Translations under genes and position numbers: made by a program
The notes under the pieces: generated by a model
Told to the model about the DNA's origin: nothing
Seen by the model: the letters and a program-made list of their open reading frames with translations, nothing else
Databases searched by the model: none
Assembly: GCF_029589055.1 (NCBI RefSeq)
Contig: NZ_JARQZP010000007.1
Location: forward strand, 186,001-250,000
Source of the DNA: Vibrio hannami
GTDB taxonomy: Bacteria; Pseudomonadota; Gammaproteobacteria; Enterobacterales; Vibrionaceae
Reading direction: 5' to 3'
DNA: 64,000 nt
Shown: positions 28,444-38,037 of the stretch, one piece after another
How positions within the stretch are numbered: position 1 is the stretch's first letter
Layout of the letters: each line of letters begins with the position of its first letter

Positions 28444-29331
28444 TTATTTCCAGCCTTGTTCTATTTGTTTGATCTGATTGTACAGCTTTTTGTTCTCAGG
28501 GGCGTCAATTGCGTGTCTATCAGCAGTTCGACATAAGTACCCATTAATATAGTCAATTTCTGACCTTCTTTGATGATAGATATCCTGTTGCATCGAGGAG
28601 TGGTTTCTTGCTGTTGCTGATATCACCGCCTTCACTTTTTCTAGTAGGGCAAATTGGTCTGTTTCAATACCTTCTGCAGACATAACCAGAGAGACTTCTT
28701 CTACGACCTTTTCCAATGAGGGTTGATACTCTTCTTCACTCAGCTCACCGTTTGTAATCTGATAAATGGCAGTAAGTGGGTTAATGGCGCAGTTGATAGC
28801 GAGTTTATTCCATAATGCATTGGATATATTTTTGTTCCAGCTTACTTCCGGGAGAGCATGCTGAAATACTTCAGCAAGGAAGGCACATTGTTTACCTGCT
28901 GTATTATATGCTCCTAACTGGGTTGAACCATTTCCGGTATGCAGAACTTTATTGGCATTTGGTTTATATGCGGCTTGCGTTGTTGTTGCTAATACTACTG
29001 GAAAACGTTCAATTTCTGCTTTTATTTCATCAACCGCACCCATCCCGTTATGCATAAAAACAAGGATAGTCTCGGAATGAAGCCTGTTCAGAATAGGTAG
29101 CAACGCTTTTCTTACCTGCCAGGCTTTTACGGTAATCAGCAGCAAGTCGCTGTCAGCTAAAGTATCAAAGCTATTTGCAGTGAACTGTTTTAAAGGCTTC
29201 TCGTCTAACTCAATAGCGAACCTAGTTTGAGTTGTATCTCTGGTCCAGACAGAAACATTGTGTCCTGCTTCTGCAAGTTTGTAAGCCCAGAGAGAGCCAA
29301 TAGCACCCGCGCCCAATACAGTGATATTCAA
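28444..29331 (-). CDS. panE: 2-dehydropantoate 2-reductase family protein
   Basis: A 295-aa ketopantoate reductase-type protein: N-terminal NAD(P) motif NITVLGAGAIGSLWAYKLAEAG, NALWNKLAINCAINPLTAIYQITNGEL with the conserved catalytic-type Lys and Asn, and a C-terminal SSMQQDIYHQRRSEIDYINGYL. PanE reduces ketopantoate to pantoate for coenzyme A synthesis. No ATG fits: the frame opens at a TTG at 29394 that lies inside the ompK terminator, so I prefer the TTG at 29331, which gives the usual PanE length. The gene heads panE-yajL-csdA. Confidence 0.8.
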   Translation of the reverse strand: MNITVLGAGAIGSLWAYKLAEAGHNVSVWTRDTTQTRFAIELDEKPLKQFTANSFDTLADSDLLLITVKAWQVRKALLPILNRLHSETILVFMHNGMGAVDEIKAEIERFPVVLATTTQAAYKPNANKVLHTGNGSTQLGAYNTAGKQCAFLAEVFQHALPEVSWNKNISNALWNKLAINCAINPLTAIYQITNGELSEEEYQPSLEKVVEEVSLVMSAEGIETDQFALLEKVKAVISATARNHSSMQQDIYHQRRSEIDYINGYLCRTADRHAIDAPENKKLYNQIKQIEQGWK

Positions 29332-29392
29332 AGCGTTTATCCCGGAAAGAAATTTGGGCAAAGGATAGCGAGGATGGCGTAAAAAACCAATC

Positions 29393-29420
29393 AAAAAAGG
29401 CGCTGGATAGCGCCTTTTTC
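29393..29420. terminator. Terminator of ompK
   Basis: Stem AAAAAGGCGCT (29394-29404) / AGCGCCTTTTT (29409-29419). U-runs are available in both directions. It lies 25 bp past the ompK stop and before the panE-type gene. Confidence 0.9.
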
Positions 29421-29444
29421 GGGGATGAACTATTACAACTTCAA

Positions 29445-30260
29445 TTAGAACTTGTAAGTTACTGCTATGTAGTGACCAACACCTGAAGATTCAACTGTTG
29501 AAGTCCATGGTAGAGCTTCACCATCTTTGAAGCCATATACGTCTTTGTATAATTTCAGACCATAGCCAATTGCGTAACGGTCAGAGTGCCAGTAGATACC
29601 GTTAAACATAGCACCACCATTGCTTGAAGTGGTGTTGAACTTATTGCCTGCGCTGTCATCCATGCCAAACTGGTAATCAATGTAACCCTGGTAAGAGATA
29701 AATGAGCCATTTTCAAAGAAGTGGAAAGGCTTGAACCAGTTAGTAGAGAACTGGAAACCATTCCAATCTTTCTGAGAACCAGCATATGTTGCGTATAGGT
29801 TCATGCCTACTTTGCCAAACCATGGAAGTTCAACGTCAGAACCTAGACCAATTTTCTGGTTATTAACGCTGTTATCCCACTCCATTAGAGTTGCAACGTA
29901 AAGCTCTTTTACTGGACCGAAAGATAGGTCTTTACCAGTTACTGCGTCTAGAGACATACGTGGGGCAAACTTCATAAACATTTTATCTGCGCCAGCTTTG
30001 TCGCTGCCTGAATCAGAAGTTAGGTTGAATACATCAACGTAACCATAAAGATCGAAAATACCTGAGCGACCACCAAATTCCATTTCAAGGTAATCATGAG
30101 TTGACTCTGGACCTGCACCTTTCTCGTTAAATGCACCCATAAGGTTAAATTGCATCCACTTGTAATCGTTTTTGTGGATGTCGCCATCTGAGTAGTCTGC
30201 TGCTAGAGCTGGTGCAGAAGTTGCCGCTAAAAGGCTAAGAGTAAGAAGTGATTTACGCAT
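29445..30260 (-). CDS. ompK: Outer membrane protein OmpK (Tsx-like channel)
   Basis: A 271-aa beta-barrel protein with a signal peptide cleaved after SAPALA (about residue 20). Mature start ADYSDGDIHKNDYKWMQFNLMGAF and EMEFGGRSGIFDLYGYVDVFNL are nearly identical to what I recall of Vibrio OmpK, and the sequence ends in the outer-membrane signature AVTYKF with a terminal Phe. OmpK belongs to the nucleoside-channel Tsx family and is the receptor for phage KVP40 in V. parahaemolyticus. It is a single-gene unit. Confidence 0.94.
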   Translation of the reverse strand: MRKSLLTLSLLAATSAPALAADYSDGDIHKNDYKWMQFNLMGAFNEKGAGPESTHDYLEMEFGGRSGIFDLYGYVDVFNLTSDSGSDKAGADKMFMKFAPRMSLDAVTGKDLSFGPVKELYVATLMEWDNSVNNQKIGLGSDVELPWFGKVGMNLYATYAGSQKDWNGFQFSTNWFKPFHFFENGSFISYQGYIDYQFGMDDSAGNKFNTTSSNGGAMFNGIYWHSDRYAIGYGLKLYKDVYGFKDGEALPWTSTVESSGVGHYIAVTYKF

Positions 30261-30647
30261 AAGGGACTCTTTATGTTTGTTTGAGTGAAAATATTATTCT
30301 CACCAATCTGACATTGATAAGCATTGCTTATCTTATCTGGGTACAAATTAAACTGTGGATAATTCATACGCCGTTTTCATTTCGGGGTGAATCATATCGA
30401 TTTAAATCTCAAATAAAAGTGATAGCGGATGCAATAATGTAAATTTTGTGTGATTTTTATCTCAAAATGACAGTCGGTTGCGGAACTTTTTACTTTTCTA
30501 GTTAACGTTACATGAAATTGCATAAATAAAGTGATCTAGCGTTATATTTATGATGTGAATGGTTTTTTCGATTGCCGTATTATAAACAACAAAAATAGTT
30601 ATCATTCCTTAGAAAGCCCTTTTGTATAAAGGGTTCTGGAGGCAAAT
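30261..30647. other. Long leader/promoter region upstream of ompK
   Basis: About 390 AT-rich bases between ompK and a possible plus-strand micro-ORF. I see a short hairpin AGCCCTT...AAGGGTT at about 30614-30634 just before that ORF's ribosome site, and a GTTAACGTTAC motif near 30501. No operator is certain. Confidence 0.4.
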
Positions 30648-30722
30648 ATGGCTAGTGGATTAAAGTGTGTTATTAATATTTACAAGACTCATTTTTGCTT
30701 GTGTTGCAAGTATTTGATTTAA
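30648..30722 (+). CDS. Possible 24-aa cysteine-containing micropeptide
   Basis: ATG at 30648 is preceded by a full GGAGG at 30638-30642 with 5-nt spacing, one of the best ribosome sites in the window. It encodes MASGLKCVINIYKTHF followed by CLCCKYLI, with four cysteines. It lies alone on the plus strand, in the space between ompK and ampG, and the 32-bp palindrome at 30789 follows it. I do not recognise the peptide. It may be real, or a leader peptide; conservation is not known to me. Confidence 0.4.
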   Translation: MASGLKCVINIYKTHFCLCCKYLI

Positions 30723-30784
30723 AATTTTGAACTCAATCTCTGTCTAATTAAACTCCTTGTTATCAGGATGTTAGCTTGAGTTGT

Positions 30785-30820
30785 AAAAAAGGCCGCGTTA
30801 TCAATTGATAACGCGGCCTT
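30785..30820 (-). terminator. Rho-independent terminator of ampG
   Basis: A perfect 32-bp palindrome (30789-30820), arms AAGGCCGCGTTATCAA / TTGATAACGCGGCCTT. On the minus strand it is followed by a U-run, 30 bp past the ampG stop. On the plus strand it has no U-run. Confidence 0.92.
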
Positions 30821-30849
30821 CAGCAGAGTGAGAAATGCTGGGTTAGTTT

Positions 30850-32196
30850 TTAGTCTTCTCTCGCTTTTGCTTTTTCCAGTAGATCGTGGAAATAGTGTCT
30901 TAGAGACCAAAGCATAAGCAAACTTGGAATGACCATAAGCGCGGTAATAATAAAGAACAGTGACCAGTCATTCAGGTAATCAGCAAGTTCACCACTGAAA
31001 GAGGCCAGTGTTGTGCGTCCAAAGTTACCGAGCGAAGCCAGCAGGGCGTATTGAGTTGCTGAGAAAGCCTGACCTGTCATTACTGTGAGGAAGGAAACAA
31101 AAGCAACCGTTGAGAACGCGGTGGTGAAGTTGTCCACGATAATAGTTGCAAGGAATAGGTTTTCATTTGGACCGACATTCGCGATCCATGAGAACATTAA
31201 ATTACTTGCCGCCATCGCTATGCCGCCAATCATCAGACCACGCACGATACCAAACTTCACATTGAACATACTGCCCACCAGAGTAAAGAAGATGGTAACC
31301 CACCAACCTATCAATTTCGAGTAGTGGCCAATCTGTTCATTGCTAAAGCCGATCTCTTTATAGAAAGGTATCGACATACGACCAAGAAAGGCTTCACCGA
31401 TCTTGAACAGGAATACAAACAGCAGCAACGTTAGCGCAACACGTACACCATTGCGCTTAAAGAAGTCGAGGAATGGTTCTATCACTGTTACGGTTAGCCA
31501 TGCTGTGACTTTGGAACCAACGACTTTACTGTGGCGCGCTTCAGCCTCGTCTTGCAACCTTTCGCGTTCGGTTTTTGGTTCACCAACCAGAAGGGTAAAG
31601 ACCATCAGTAGTACGATAACCGCGGCCATACCGTAGAATACTCCGTTCCAGCCGATGCTATCCGCATTGATAAATGCTAAATAACCCGGTAGCGAGTATC
31701 CCGTCCACCAACCTATAACTGCCATAGCCGAAGCTTGTGGAAGTTTACTGGATTCCGATTTAGGGAAAGTATCGATACGAAATGCATCTACCGCGATATC
31801 CTGTGTTGCGGACGCGATAGCGATGCCTAGCGCCAGCATTGACGTAAACATCAGGTTACTAGCTGGATCGATACCAGCGATGGCCAGAGTGCAAACCAGA
31901 ATCACAGACTGGCAAAGCAGCACCCAGCTACGTCGTTGCCCGAGAGCACCTAATACAGGAAGTCTAACTCTGTCTACAAGTGGAGCCCAAAGAAAGTTAA
32001 TCGCATAGACGGCGAATATCGAACCAAAATAACCGATGGCAGCGCGCGTTAGTCCGGCATCTTTAAGCCAGCCAGACATATTTGAGCCAATCAATACCCA
32101 GGGGAAACCACTGGAACACCCCAACATAAACACCCATAAAAGGCGTTTATCCATATAACTGCGAATAGTTTCGCCCCAAGACATCTTACTGGTCAT
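30850..32196 (-). CDS. ampG: AmpG-family muropeptide permease
   Basis: A 448-aa MFS inner-membrane protein with about 12 hydrophobic segments. MLGCSSGFPWVLIGSNMSGWLKDAGLTRAAIGYFG, LGIAIASATQDIAVDAFRID and FVSFLTVMTGQAFSATQYALLASL are AmpG features. AmpG imports GlcNAc-1,6-anhydroMurNAc peptides for cell-wall recycling and feeds the beta-lactamase induction route. It is followed by its own terminator. In E. coli ampG is next to yajG; here a prolyl isomerase lies between the two. Confidence 0.9.
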   Translation of the reverse strand: MTSKMSWGETIRSYMDKRLLWVFMLGCSSGFPWVLIGSNMSGWLKDAGLTRAAIGYFGSIFAVYAINFLWAPLVDRVRLPVLGALGQRRSWVLLCQSVILVCTLAIAGIDPASNLMFTSMLALGIAIASATQDIAVDAFRIDTFPKSESSKLPQASAMAVIGWWTGYSLPGYLAFINADSIGWNGVFYGMAAVIVLLMVFTLLVGEPKTERERLQDEAEARHSKVVGSKVTAWLTVTVIEPFLDFFKRNGVRVALTLLLFVFLFKIGEAFLGRMSIPFYKEIGFSNEQIGHYSKLIGWWVTIFFTLVGSMFNVKFGIVRGLMIGGIAMAASNLMFSWIANVGPNENLFLATIIVDNFTTAFSTVAFVSFLTVMTGQAFSATQYALLASLGNFGRTTLASFSGELADYLNDWSLFFIITALMVIPSLLMLWSLRHYFHDLLEKAKARED

Positions 32197-32265
32197 TGTG
32201 AAATCCCTTTTGCCTGACTGAACGGGAGAAGAAAAGTGGCCTCTGAATCAGAGGCCATTATTGTA

Positions 32266-32811
32266 TTATTCTTTGATTGAGACTTTGTTGATAACAATTG
32301 CTGTTACAGGAACATCGTGATAACCACCGATAGACGCTGTCTTTTGCTTAGCCATGGATTTGACTACATCGAATCCTTTAACAACTTTACCAAACACGGC
32401 ATAGCCATCATTACCATGCATATAATCCAGTGCTTTGTTGTCTTCGAAGTTGATAAAAAACTGGCGGGTTGCAGAGTGTGGGTCGCTGGTACGTGCCATT
32501 GCGATAGTTGCCGCATCATTTGTCATTCTGTTGCTTGCTTCGTTCTTGATTGGAGCATAAGTTGGCAGACGTTTAAAGTCGGTGTCGAATCCACCACCCT
32601 GGGCCATAAAATGAGGAATCACACGGTGGAAGATAGAACCTTCGTAACTACCATCTTCTACATATTTAAGGAAGTTCTTAACCGTAACCGGGGATTTTTC
32701 AGAATAAAGTTCAACTTCAAAATCGCCTAAAGTTGTTTCAAATAAAACGGTAGGTGCGGCAAACGCTGTAGCGCTAAACAAACATACGAGAGAAATTAAA
32801 AAGTTGCGCAT
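32266..32811 (-). CDS. Periplasmic cyclophilin-type prolyl isomerase
   Basis: A 181-aa cyclophilin with a signal peptide ending ATAFA (about residue 18), so the mature protein is periplasmic like E. coli PpiA. Cyclophilin motifs are YVEDGSYEGSIFHRVIPHFMAQGGGF and ATRQFFINFEDNKALDYMHGNDGYAVFGKVVKG. It catalyses cis-trans isomerisation of X-Pro bonds during protein folding. The stop and start codons of yajG and this gene share one base (TAATG), so they are co-translated. Confidence 0.9.
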   Translation of the reverse strand: MRNFLISLVCLFSATAFAAPTVLFETTLGDFEVELYSEKSPVTVKNFLKYVEDGSYEGSIFHRVIPHFMAQGGGFDTDFKRLPTYAPIKNEASNRMTNDAATIAMARTSDPHSATRQFFINFEDNKALDYMHGNDGYAVFGKVVKGFDVVKSMAKQKTASIGGYHDVPVTAIVINKVSIKE

Positions 32812-33383
32812 TAGAATCTTTCCTTCATGTAGCTATTTAGTTCCTGGTCATTTGCGATCTCTTTTAGCACCAGGCTTGAAATATCGTTCACAACCATTTC
32901 AATTTGTGCATCTGAAGCGCTGAATGTTCCGGTTTTTCTGGCTGTTCCGTTATAAGTTTTAACTAACTTACCTTCGGGGGTTTCTGCGGTCAGTTTAAGT
33001 GTGATTTTTGCATCCATCTCATTTTCCATCACGCTGTGAGATACATTAACCAGCAGCTCAACGATCTCTAACTCGACACTGTTCTTACTGTTTACAGACA
33101 TCATATAGCCCTGAGAACGGAACTGCTCTTGTAGCGCTGTTTCCAGAGTGATTCGGATGTTTTGTTGTGCATGGATCGGCTGGATATTGTTTCTACCACT
33201 ATCGACCAAAGCGACATATTGAGCGGAACGAATGTCCTTGCTGTCCAGAGTAAAAGAAAGGTTGTCCACCATCTTATTCTGGCTGGTGGTTGTTTTTGGA
33301 GCAAAGTTGACTTGCGGCTCCTGAGGCGTGGAAGAACAAGCTGCCAAAAACGCTAGTGATGCAGCAACGAACATCTTTTTCAT
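32811..33383 (-). CDS. yajG: YajG-family lipoprotein
   Basis: A 190-aa lipoprotein: signal peptide with lipobox LAAC (Cys16), then a roughly 170-aa domain with periodic beta and alpha segments, as in E. coli YajG. Function is unknown. It heads a short unit yajG-cyclophilin-ampG on the minus strand. In E. coli yajG lies directly upstream of ampG, so the association of these two genes is conserved and hints at an envelope or cell-wall role, which is inference. Confidence 0.85.
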   Translation of the reverse strand: MKKMFVAASLAFLAACSSTPQEPQVNFAPKTTTSQNKMVDNLSFTLDSKDIRSAQYVALVDSGRNNIQPIHAQQNIRITLETALQEQFRSQGYMMSVNSKNSVELEIVELLVNVSHSVMENEMDAKITLKLTAETPEGKLVKTYNGTARKTGTFSASDAQIEMVVNDISSLVLKEIANDQELNSYMKERF

Positions 33384-33434
33384 AGTAAGTTTCCTTTTTC
33401 TTTGTAATTCTGCCGTTCAGTGGCGAAGTACAAC

Positions 33435-34571
33435 CTATTTAGTCGCCTGTAAAATAACAAATTTCTGGTTTGATGCGATAACTTTTACCTGAGATTTACC
33501 GAAAAGGCGTTTAAGTTTCACATCGTAGCCCAGGTGGCGGTTACCGATAACTAATAATTTGCCAGCAGTGTTAAGAACATGCTTAGCATCACAGAACATC
33601 TGCCAGGCGATATGATCCGTTATTGCATACTGCTGATGGAAAGGTGGGTTACAAAGCACTAGATCCACATCTTGTTTCTCAAATCCATCCAGACAGTTGT
33701 TCGTAATACAAGCGAAATCACGCTCACTTCCGACATTGTTCTCTAGGTTCATTTTTGCTGACTCTGTCGCCATAAAGCTTTCGTCAACACTGGTGATCTT
33801 CGCATGTGGATTGAGCTGCGCCACTCTTACGGATAAAACGCCGTTGCCACACCCCAAATCCAGGACATGCTTTAGTTCTGGATCTGAAGGGATATGCTCA
33901 AGCATAAAGCGAGCACCCAAATCCAGAGTTTCTCCTGAGTAAACATTTGGTAAGTTCTTTAACCGGATATCACCTTCTATAGCCCATTCGGTTACAGGGT
34001 TTACTTTCTCCGTGAAGCTTTTATCCGGCGTCGAGAAAACAAGTCGGTGTTTTTTCCAGGCCAGAGAGGTTTTCGTTTCACCTAAATAGCGCTCGAACAG
34101 CTTCAGAGTAGATGTATGGATCTCTTTGACTTTATTTACAGCGACTACTGGGCAGTTATGAGGCAACTGGGTATTTAACTGATGGAGTTGCCAGGCAAGA
34201 AAGCGATTGTTTTTGGAAATCTGCATTAGAACCAGATCCAGGCTTTCTGGCAACGACTCCATTGCAGTCAAAAACTCGACTTTATTGCACTGATTTCTTA
34301 GCAGATTCTTAAGCGTACCTTTATGAGAGATAAAGGAGTCGCTCATCATATATACAGAATGTTTCTCAGATAACCAACATGACAAAGCGCCAAAATTGTC
34401 GTTCAGAATAAGAATGTTCTGGTTCTCAGGCAGGTTTAGCTCTTCGACATATTTGATCAGATACTCGTCACCCGCGTCCCATGCCTGGAGCGTCTCATTG
34501 GCTCTTTTGGGATATCGATGGAGAGTTAAGGATTTGTCTAATAGTTTGAGTTCGGTTTTCACATCACTCAT
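33435..34571 (-). CDS. rlmG: 23S rRNA m2G1835 methyltransferase RlmG
   Basis: A 378-aa protein equal in length to E. coli RlmG. It has the SAM-binding motif HVLDLGCGNGVLSVRVAQLNPHAKITSVDES (about residue 230) and catalytic motif VLCNPPFHQQYAIT, characteristic of N2-guanine methyltransferases; the N-terminal half is a degenerate duplicate (ILILNDNFGALSCWLSEK). It methylates G1835 in 23S rRNA. The frame opens 34 codons earlier at 34673; I chose the ATG at 34571, which matches E. coli in start position (MSDVKTELKLLDKSLTLHRYP). Confidence 0.92.
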   Translation of the reverse strand: MSDVKTELKLLDKSLTLHRYPKRANETLQAWDAGDEYLIKYVEELNLPENQNILILNDNFGALSCWLSEKHSVYMMSDSFISHKGTLKNLLRNQCNKVEFLTAMESLPESLDLVLMQISKNNRFLAWQLHQLNTQLPHNCPVVAVNKVKEIHTSTLKLFERYLGETKTSLAWKKHRLVFSTPDKSFTEKVNPVTEWAIEGDIRLKNLPNVYSGETLDLGARFMLEHIPSDPELKHVLDLGCGNGVLSVRVAQLNPHAKITSVDESFMATESAKMNLENNVGSERDFACITNNCLDGFEKQDVDLVLCNPPFHQQYAITDHIAWQMFCDAKHVLNTAGKLLVIGNRHLGYDVKLKRLFGKSQVKVIASNQKFVILQATK

Positions 34572-34721
34572 TTGGGATTCTTGATATTGCGAGAAATAAT
34601 GAGAATATTGTGGCAGATAACGGTTCCGTGTTCTAGCGCTCGTTATATACTCACAAATAGGTATTACAGTCACAATAGGGTTTAAGTAACATACTAGCCC
34701 GCATCAGGAGTAGGGAATTTC

Positions 34722-35030
34722 ATGCTTCAGGAAGTTATAGAATCAAAATTACAAAGCGCGTTTAGCCCAAGCCATCTTCAGGTTTTAAACGAAAGTTACC
34801 TTCATAACGTGCCTCCCGGCTCAGAGAGCCACTTCAAAGTCGTAGTAGTTAGTGAAGAATTCGAAGGCTTAAGGTTGATAGCGAGGCACAGAAAAGTAAA
34901 CGCAACACTGTCTGAAGAGCTGGAAGAAGCAATACATGCGCTATCCATCCACACGTTTACAAAACAAGAGTGGGTTGACAGAAATGAAGCAGAGCCCGAA
35001 TCCGTTCATTGCAAAGGTGGTGATAAGTAA
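34722..35030 (+). CDS. bolA: BolA-family protein
   Basis: A 102-aa protein with the BolA fold signature: IESKLQSAFSPSHLQVLNES near the start, GSESHFKVVVVSEEFEGLRLIARHRKVNATL in the middle and IHALSIHTFTKQEW. BolA proteins pair with monothiol glutaredoxins in iron-sulfur metabolism and affect cell shape and biofilm genes. An AGGAGTAGGG site precedes the ATG. It is divergent from rlmG and ends in a hairpin terminator. Confidence 0.93.
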   Translation: MLQEVIESKLQSAFSPSHLQVLNESYLHNVPPGSESHFKVVVVSEEFEGLRLIARHRKVNATLSEELEEAIHALSIHTFTKQEWVDRNEAEPESVHCKGGDK

Positions 35031-35080
35031 TAATACTGCGCGTGAATGTTACAAATAAGAAACGTAATCTCGATATGTTA

Positions 35081-35130
35081 ATTAACCTTTTTACAACACT
35101 GTAAATAAAAAATGTAAAGGTTAATTTTGT
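35081..35130 (+). terminator. Terminator of bolA
   Basis: ATTAACCTTTTTACA (35081-35095) pairs with TGTAAAGGTTAAT (35113-35125) with a 2-nt bulge, followed by UUUUGU. It lies 50 bp past the bolA stop. Confidence 0.75.
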
Positions 35131-35454
35131 CTGTTTTATGTTCTTCTTAGTCATGTTTTTAGAAATATTCGAACATTTGTGCTGTAGGTCAAACTTATTA
35201 AACTTTGTTTAAATATTTAATGCGATATGAAGAAAAATAAAGCATTTATGCGCCTGTTGGGCGTGGCATCGCTGTGCGTAAAAATGCTAAACTGTCGAAC
35301 TTGGAGAACCTGATGCTGACGTAGTAAGTGTCAGGTGTTATTAATAGGATGTTGCGATTTTGACGATCTAGTGTCAAATCCGGACACAAAATGTCGTGTC
35401 TTATAACTACGCAATCAAAAGAATCTTTTTCCCGATAAAATAGTGCAAGTGCGT
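35126..35454. other. Upstream region of the nqr operon
   Basis: About 330 bp that must hold the nqr promoter. Several small inverted repeats are visible: CCTGATGCTGAC...GTGTCAGG (about 35309-35336), and GTGTC-AAATCCG-GACAC followed by GACAC-AAAATGTC-GTGTC (about 35371-35401). These would fold in a leader RNA if transcription starts early. I do not recognise a riboswitch or named operator. Confidence 0.4.
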
Positions 35455-36795
35455 ATGATTACAATAAAGAAGGGCTTAGATCTTCCGATCTCGGGAGCTC
35501 CCGCCCAGGTGATTAATGACGGCAAAGCTGTCAAAAAAGTCGCCTTGCTTGGCGAAGAGTACGTTGGCATGCGACCTACCATGCATGTCCGCGTTGATGA
35601 TGAAGTAAAAAAAGGCCAGATTCTTTTTGCTGATAAAAAGAACCCTGGCGTAGTCTTTACTTCTCCTGCAAGTGGTAAAGTTGTTGAAATTAATCGTGGT
35701 GCTAAGCGAGTACTTCAGTCTGTTGTGATTGAAGTGGCTGGCGATGAGCAGATTACTTTCGACAGCTATGATGCTAAAGAGTTGGCTAACCTTGACCGTG
35801 AAGTGGTTAAGAAGCAGTTGGTCGACTCTGGTGCATGGACCGCTTTGCGTACTCGTCCGTTCAGCAAGGTACCCGCTATTGACTCTTCAACTCAGGCGAT
35901 TTTCGTTACTGCAATGGACACCAATCCATTAGCAGCTGATCCTGAAGTCATTATTAATGAGCAATCTGAAGCTTTCGTAGCTGGTCTTGATCTGTTAACC
36001 ACACTGACCGACGGTCAGGTTTATGTCTGTAAAAAAGGCACAAGCCTACCGCGTAGTGAGCTATCTAAAGTAGAAGAGCATGTATTCTCTGGTCCGCACC
36101 CAGCCGGGCTTGTGGGTACTCACATGCATTTCCTTTACCCTGTAGATATGGACCACGTTGCGTGGAGCATTGGCTATCAGGATGTGATTGCATTCGGTAA
36201 GCTTTTCCTGACTGGTGAAATCTATACTGACCGTGTTGTAGCGGTTGCGGGCCCTGTAGTGACTAATCCTCGTTTAGTTCGTACTCAACTTGGTGCTTCC
36301 ACTGAAGGCATCGTTGATGGTGAGCTGATGCCAGGTGAAGTTCGTGTAATTTCAGGCAGTGTTCTTTCTGGTGTTAAAGCTGCTGGCCCTCATGCTTACC
36401 TTGGTCGTTATCATACGCAGGTATCTGTATTGCGTGAAGGTCGTGAGAAAGAACTGTTTGGCTGGGCAATGCCTGGTAAGAACAAATTCTCTGCAGGTAA
36501 AACTTTCCTTAGCCACCTGTTCAAAGGTCAGTTATTCAACATGACGACTTCACTGAATGGTGGTGAGCGTGCAATGGTTCCAATCGGCAGCTTTGAAAAA
36601 GTGATGCCTCTGGATATGGAAGCGACACCGCTTCTACGTGACCTATGCGCACGTGATGTGGATAGTGCTCAGCGTCTTGGCTGTCTTGAGCTAGACGAAG
36701 AAGATTTAGCATTGTGCACCTATGTTTGTTCAGGCAAATCAGAGTACGGCGTTATGCTGCGTGAATGCCTGGATACAATAGAGAAGGAAGGGTAA
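35455..36795 (+). CDS. nqrA: Na+-translocating NADH:quinone reductase subunit A
   Basis: A 446-aa peripheral subunit, the same length as V. cholerae NqrA. It begins [20 protein letters not shown] and contains [37 protein letters not shown], and [21 protein letters not shown]. The frame opens at a GTG at 35443, but the ATG at 35455 matches the family start. NqrA contacts the quinone site of the six-subunit complex, which oxidises NADH and exports Na+. nqrB starts 3 bp after its stop. Confidence 0.96.
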   Translation: MITIKKGLDLPISGAPAQVINDGKAVKKVALLGEEYVGMRPTMHVRVDDEVKKGQILFADKKNPGVVFTSPASGKVVEINRGAKRVLQSVVIEVAGDEQITFDSYDAKELANLDREVVKKQLVDSGAWTALRTRPFSKVPAIDSSTQAIFVTAMDTNPLAADPEVIINEQSEAFVAGLDLLTTLTDGQVYVCKKGTSLPRSELSKVEEHVFSGPHPAGLVGTHMHFLYPVDMDHVAWSIGYQDVIAFGKLFLTGEIYTDRVVAVAGPVVTNPRLVRTQLGASTEGIVDGELMPGEVRVISGSVLSGVKAAGPHAYLGRYHTQVSVLREGREKELFGWAMPGKNKFSAGKTFLSHLFKGQLFNMTTSLNGGERAMVPIGSFEKVMPLDMEATPLLRDLCARDVDSAQRLGCLELDEEDLALCTYVCSGKSEYGVMLRECLDTIEKEG

Positions 36796-36798
36796 TCC

Positions 36799-38037
36799 AT
36801 GCTTAAAAAGATTATTGAGGACTTAGAACCGCATTTTGAGTCCGGTGGTAAGTATGAGAAGTGGTACCCGCTTTACGAAGCGACCGCAACCCTTTTCTAC
36901 ACACCAGGAACAGTAACTCCGCGCAGCGCTCACGTTCGTGACAGTGTTGACCTGAAGCGTATCATGATTATGGTGTGGCTTGCGGTTTTCCCTGCGATGT
37001 TCTGGGGTATGTATAACGCTGGTCATCAGGCGATTGGTGGTCTTACGGCTCTGTACGAAGGTGCTCAGCTGGCGGACGCGATTGCTGGCAACTGGCACTA
37101 CTGGCTGACTGAGGCGATTGCTGGCAGTCTGACAGAGGCTGGTTGGGCTACCAAGATGCTCTTGGGGGCAACCTACTTCCTGCCAATTTATGCAGTGGTA
37201 TTTGCTGTGGGTGGTTTCTGGGAAGTTCTGTTCTGTATCGTACGTAAACACGAAGTAAACGAAGGTTTCTTTGTTACTTCTATCCTGTTTGCTCTTATCG
37301 TTCCACCAACACTACCTCTATGGCAGGCAGCGCTAGGCATTACCTTCGGTGTTGTTGTTGCTAAAGAGATCTTCGGTGGTACTGGTCGAAACTTCCTAAA
37401 CCCGGCACTTGCTGGTCGTGCATTCCTGTTCTTCGCATATCCTGCTCAGATTTCAGGTGATGTTGTATGGGTTGCGGCTGACGGTTTCTCTGGTGCAACA
37501 GCACTTAGCCAGTGGGCTCAGGGTGGTGGTTCTGCTCTTGTTAACAATATCACTGGTGAAACAATCAGCTGGATGGACGCATTCATTGGTAACATCCCTG
37601 GTTCTATCGGTGAAGTATCGACTCTGGCACTGATGATTGGTGCGGCGATGATTGTTTATATGGGCATCGCATCATGGCGTATCATTGCGGGTGTAATGAT
37701 CGGTATGATTGCTACCTCGTTCCTGTTTAACATCATTGGTTCTGATACTAACCCAATGTTTAGCATGCCTTGGCACTGGCACCTGGTTCTTGGTGGCTTT
37801 GCATTTGGTATGTTCTTCATGGCGACAGACCCTGTTTCAGCTTCATTTACGAATAAAGGTAAGTGGGCATACGGCATACTAATCGGCCTGATGTGTGTGT
37901 TGGTTCGTGTAGTTAACCCAGCGTACCCAGAAGGTATGATGCTGGCGATTCTATTCGCTAACCTGTTTGCACCTCTGTTCGATTACTACGTAGTAGAGAA
38001 AAACGTTAAGCGGAGGCTAGCACGCTATGGCAAGTAA
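36799..38037 (+). CDS. nqrB: Na+-translocating NADH:quinone reductase subunit B
   Basis: A 412-aa integral membrane subunit with about 10 hydrophobic segments. The covalent FMN attachment motif SGATALSQ is at residues 231-238, placing FMN on Thr234 (Thr236 in V. cholerae). NqrB also binds riboflavin and forms part of the Na+ path and quinone site. FAVGGFWEV (about residues 135-143) keeps the glycine pair where, as I recall, korormicin-resistance changes occur in Vibrio. It overlaps nqrC by 11 bp. Confidence 0.97.
   Translation: MLKKIIEDLEPHFESGGKYEKWYPLYEATATLFYTPGTVTPRSAHVRDSVDLKRIMIMVWLAVFPAMFWGMYNAGHQAIGGLTALYEGAQLADAIAGNWHYWLTEAIAGSLTEAGWATKMLLGATYFLPIYAVVFAVGGFWEVLFCIVRKHEVNEGFFVTSILFALIVPPTLPLWQAALGITFGVVVAKEIFGGTGRNFLNPALAGRAFLFFAYPAQISGDVVWVAADGFSGATALSQWAQGGGSALVNNITGETISWMDAFIGNIPGSIGEVSTLALMIGAAMIVYMGIASWRIIAGVMIGMIATSFLFNIIGSDTNPMFSMPWHWHLVLGGFAFGMFFMATDPVSASFTNKGKWAYGILIGLMCVLVRVVNPAYPEGMMLAILFANLFAPLFDYYVVEKNVKRRLARYGK

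Noticed and set aside
34957..35154. Minus-strand 65-aa ORF over the end of bolA
   Set aside because: It covers the bolA 3' end and its terminator and shows no protein family features.
35309..35401. A riboswitch or small RNA upstream of nqrA
   Set aside because: Several short stems are present, but none matches a class I know, so I list the region only as a leader.
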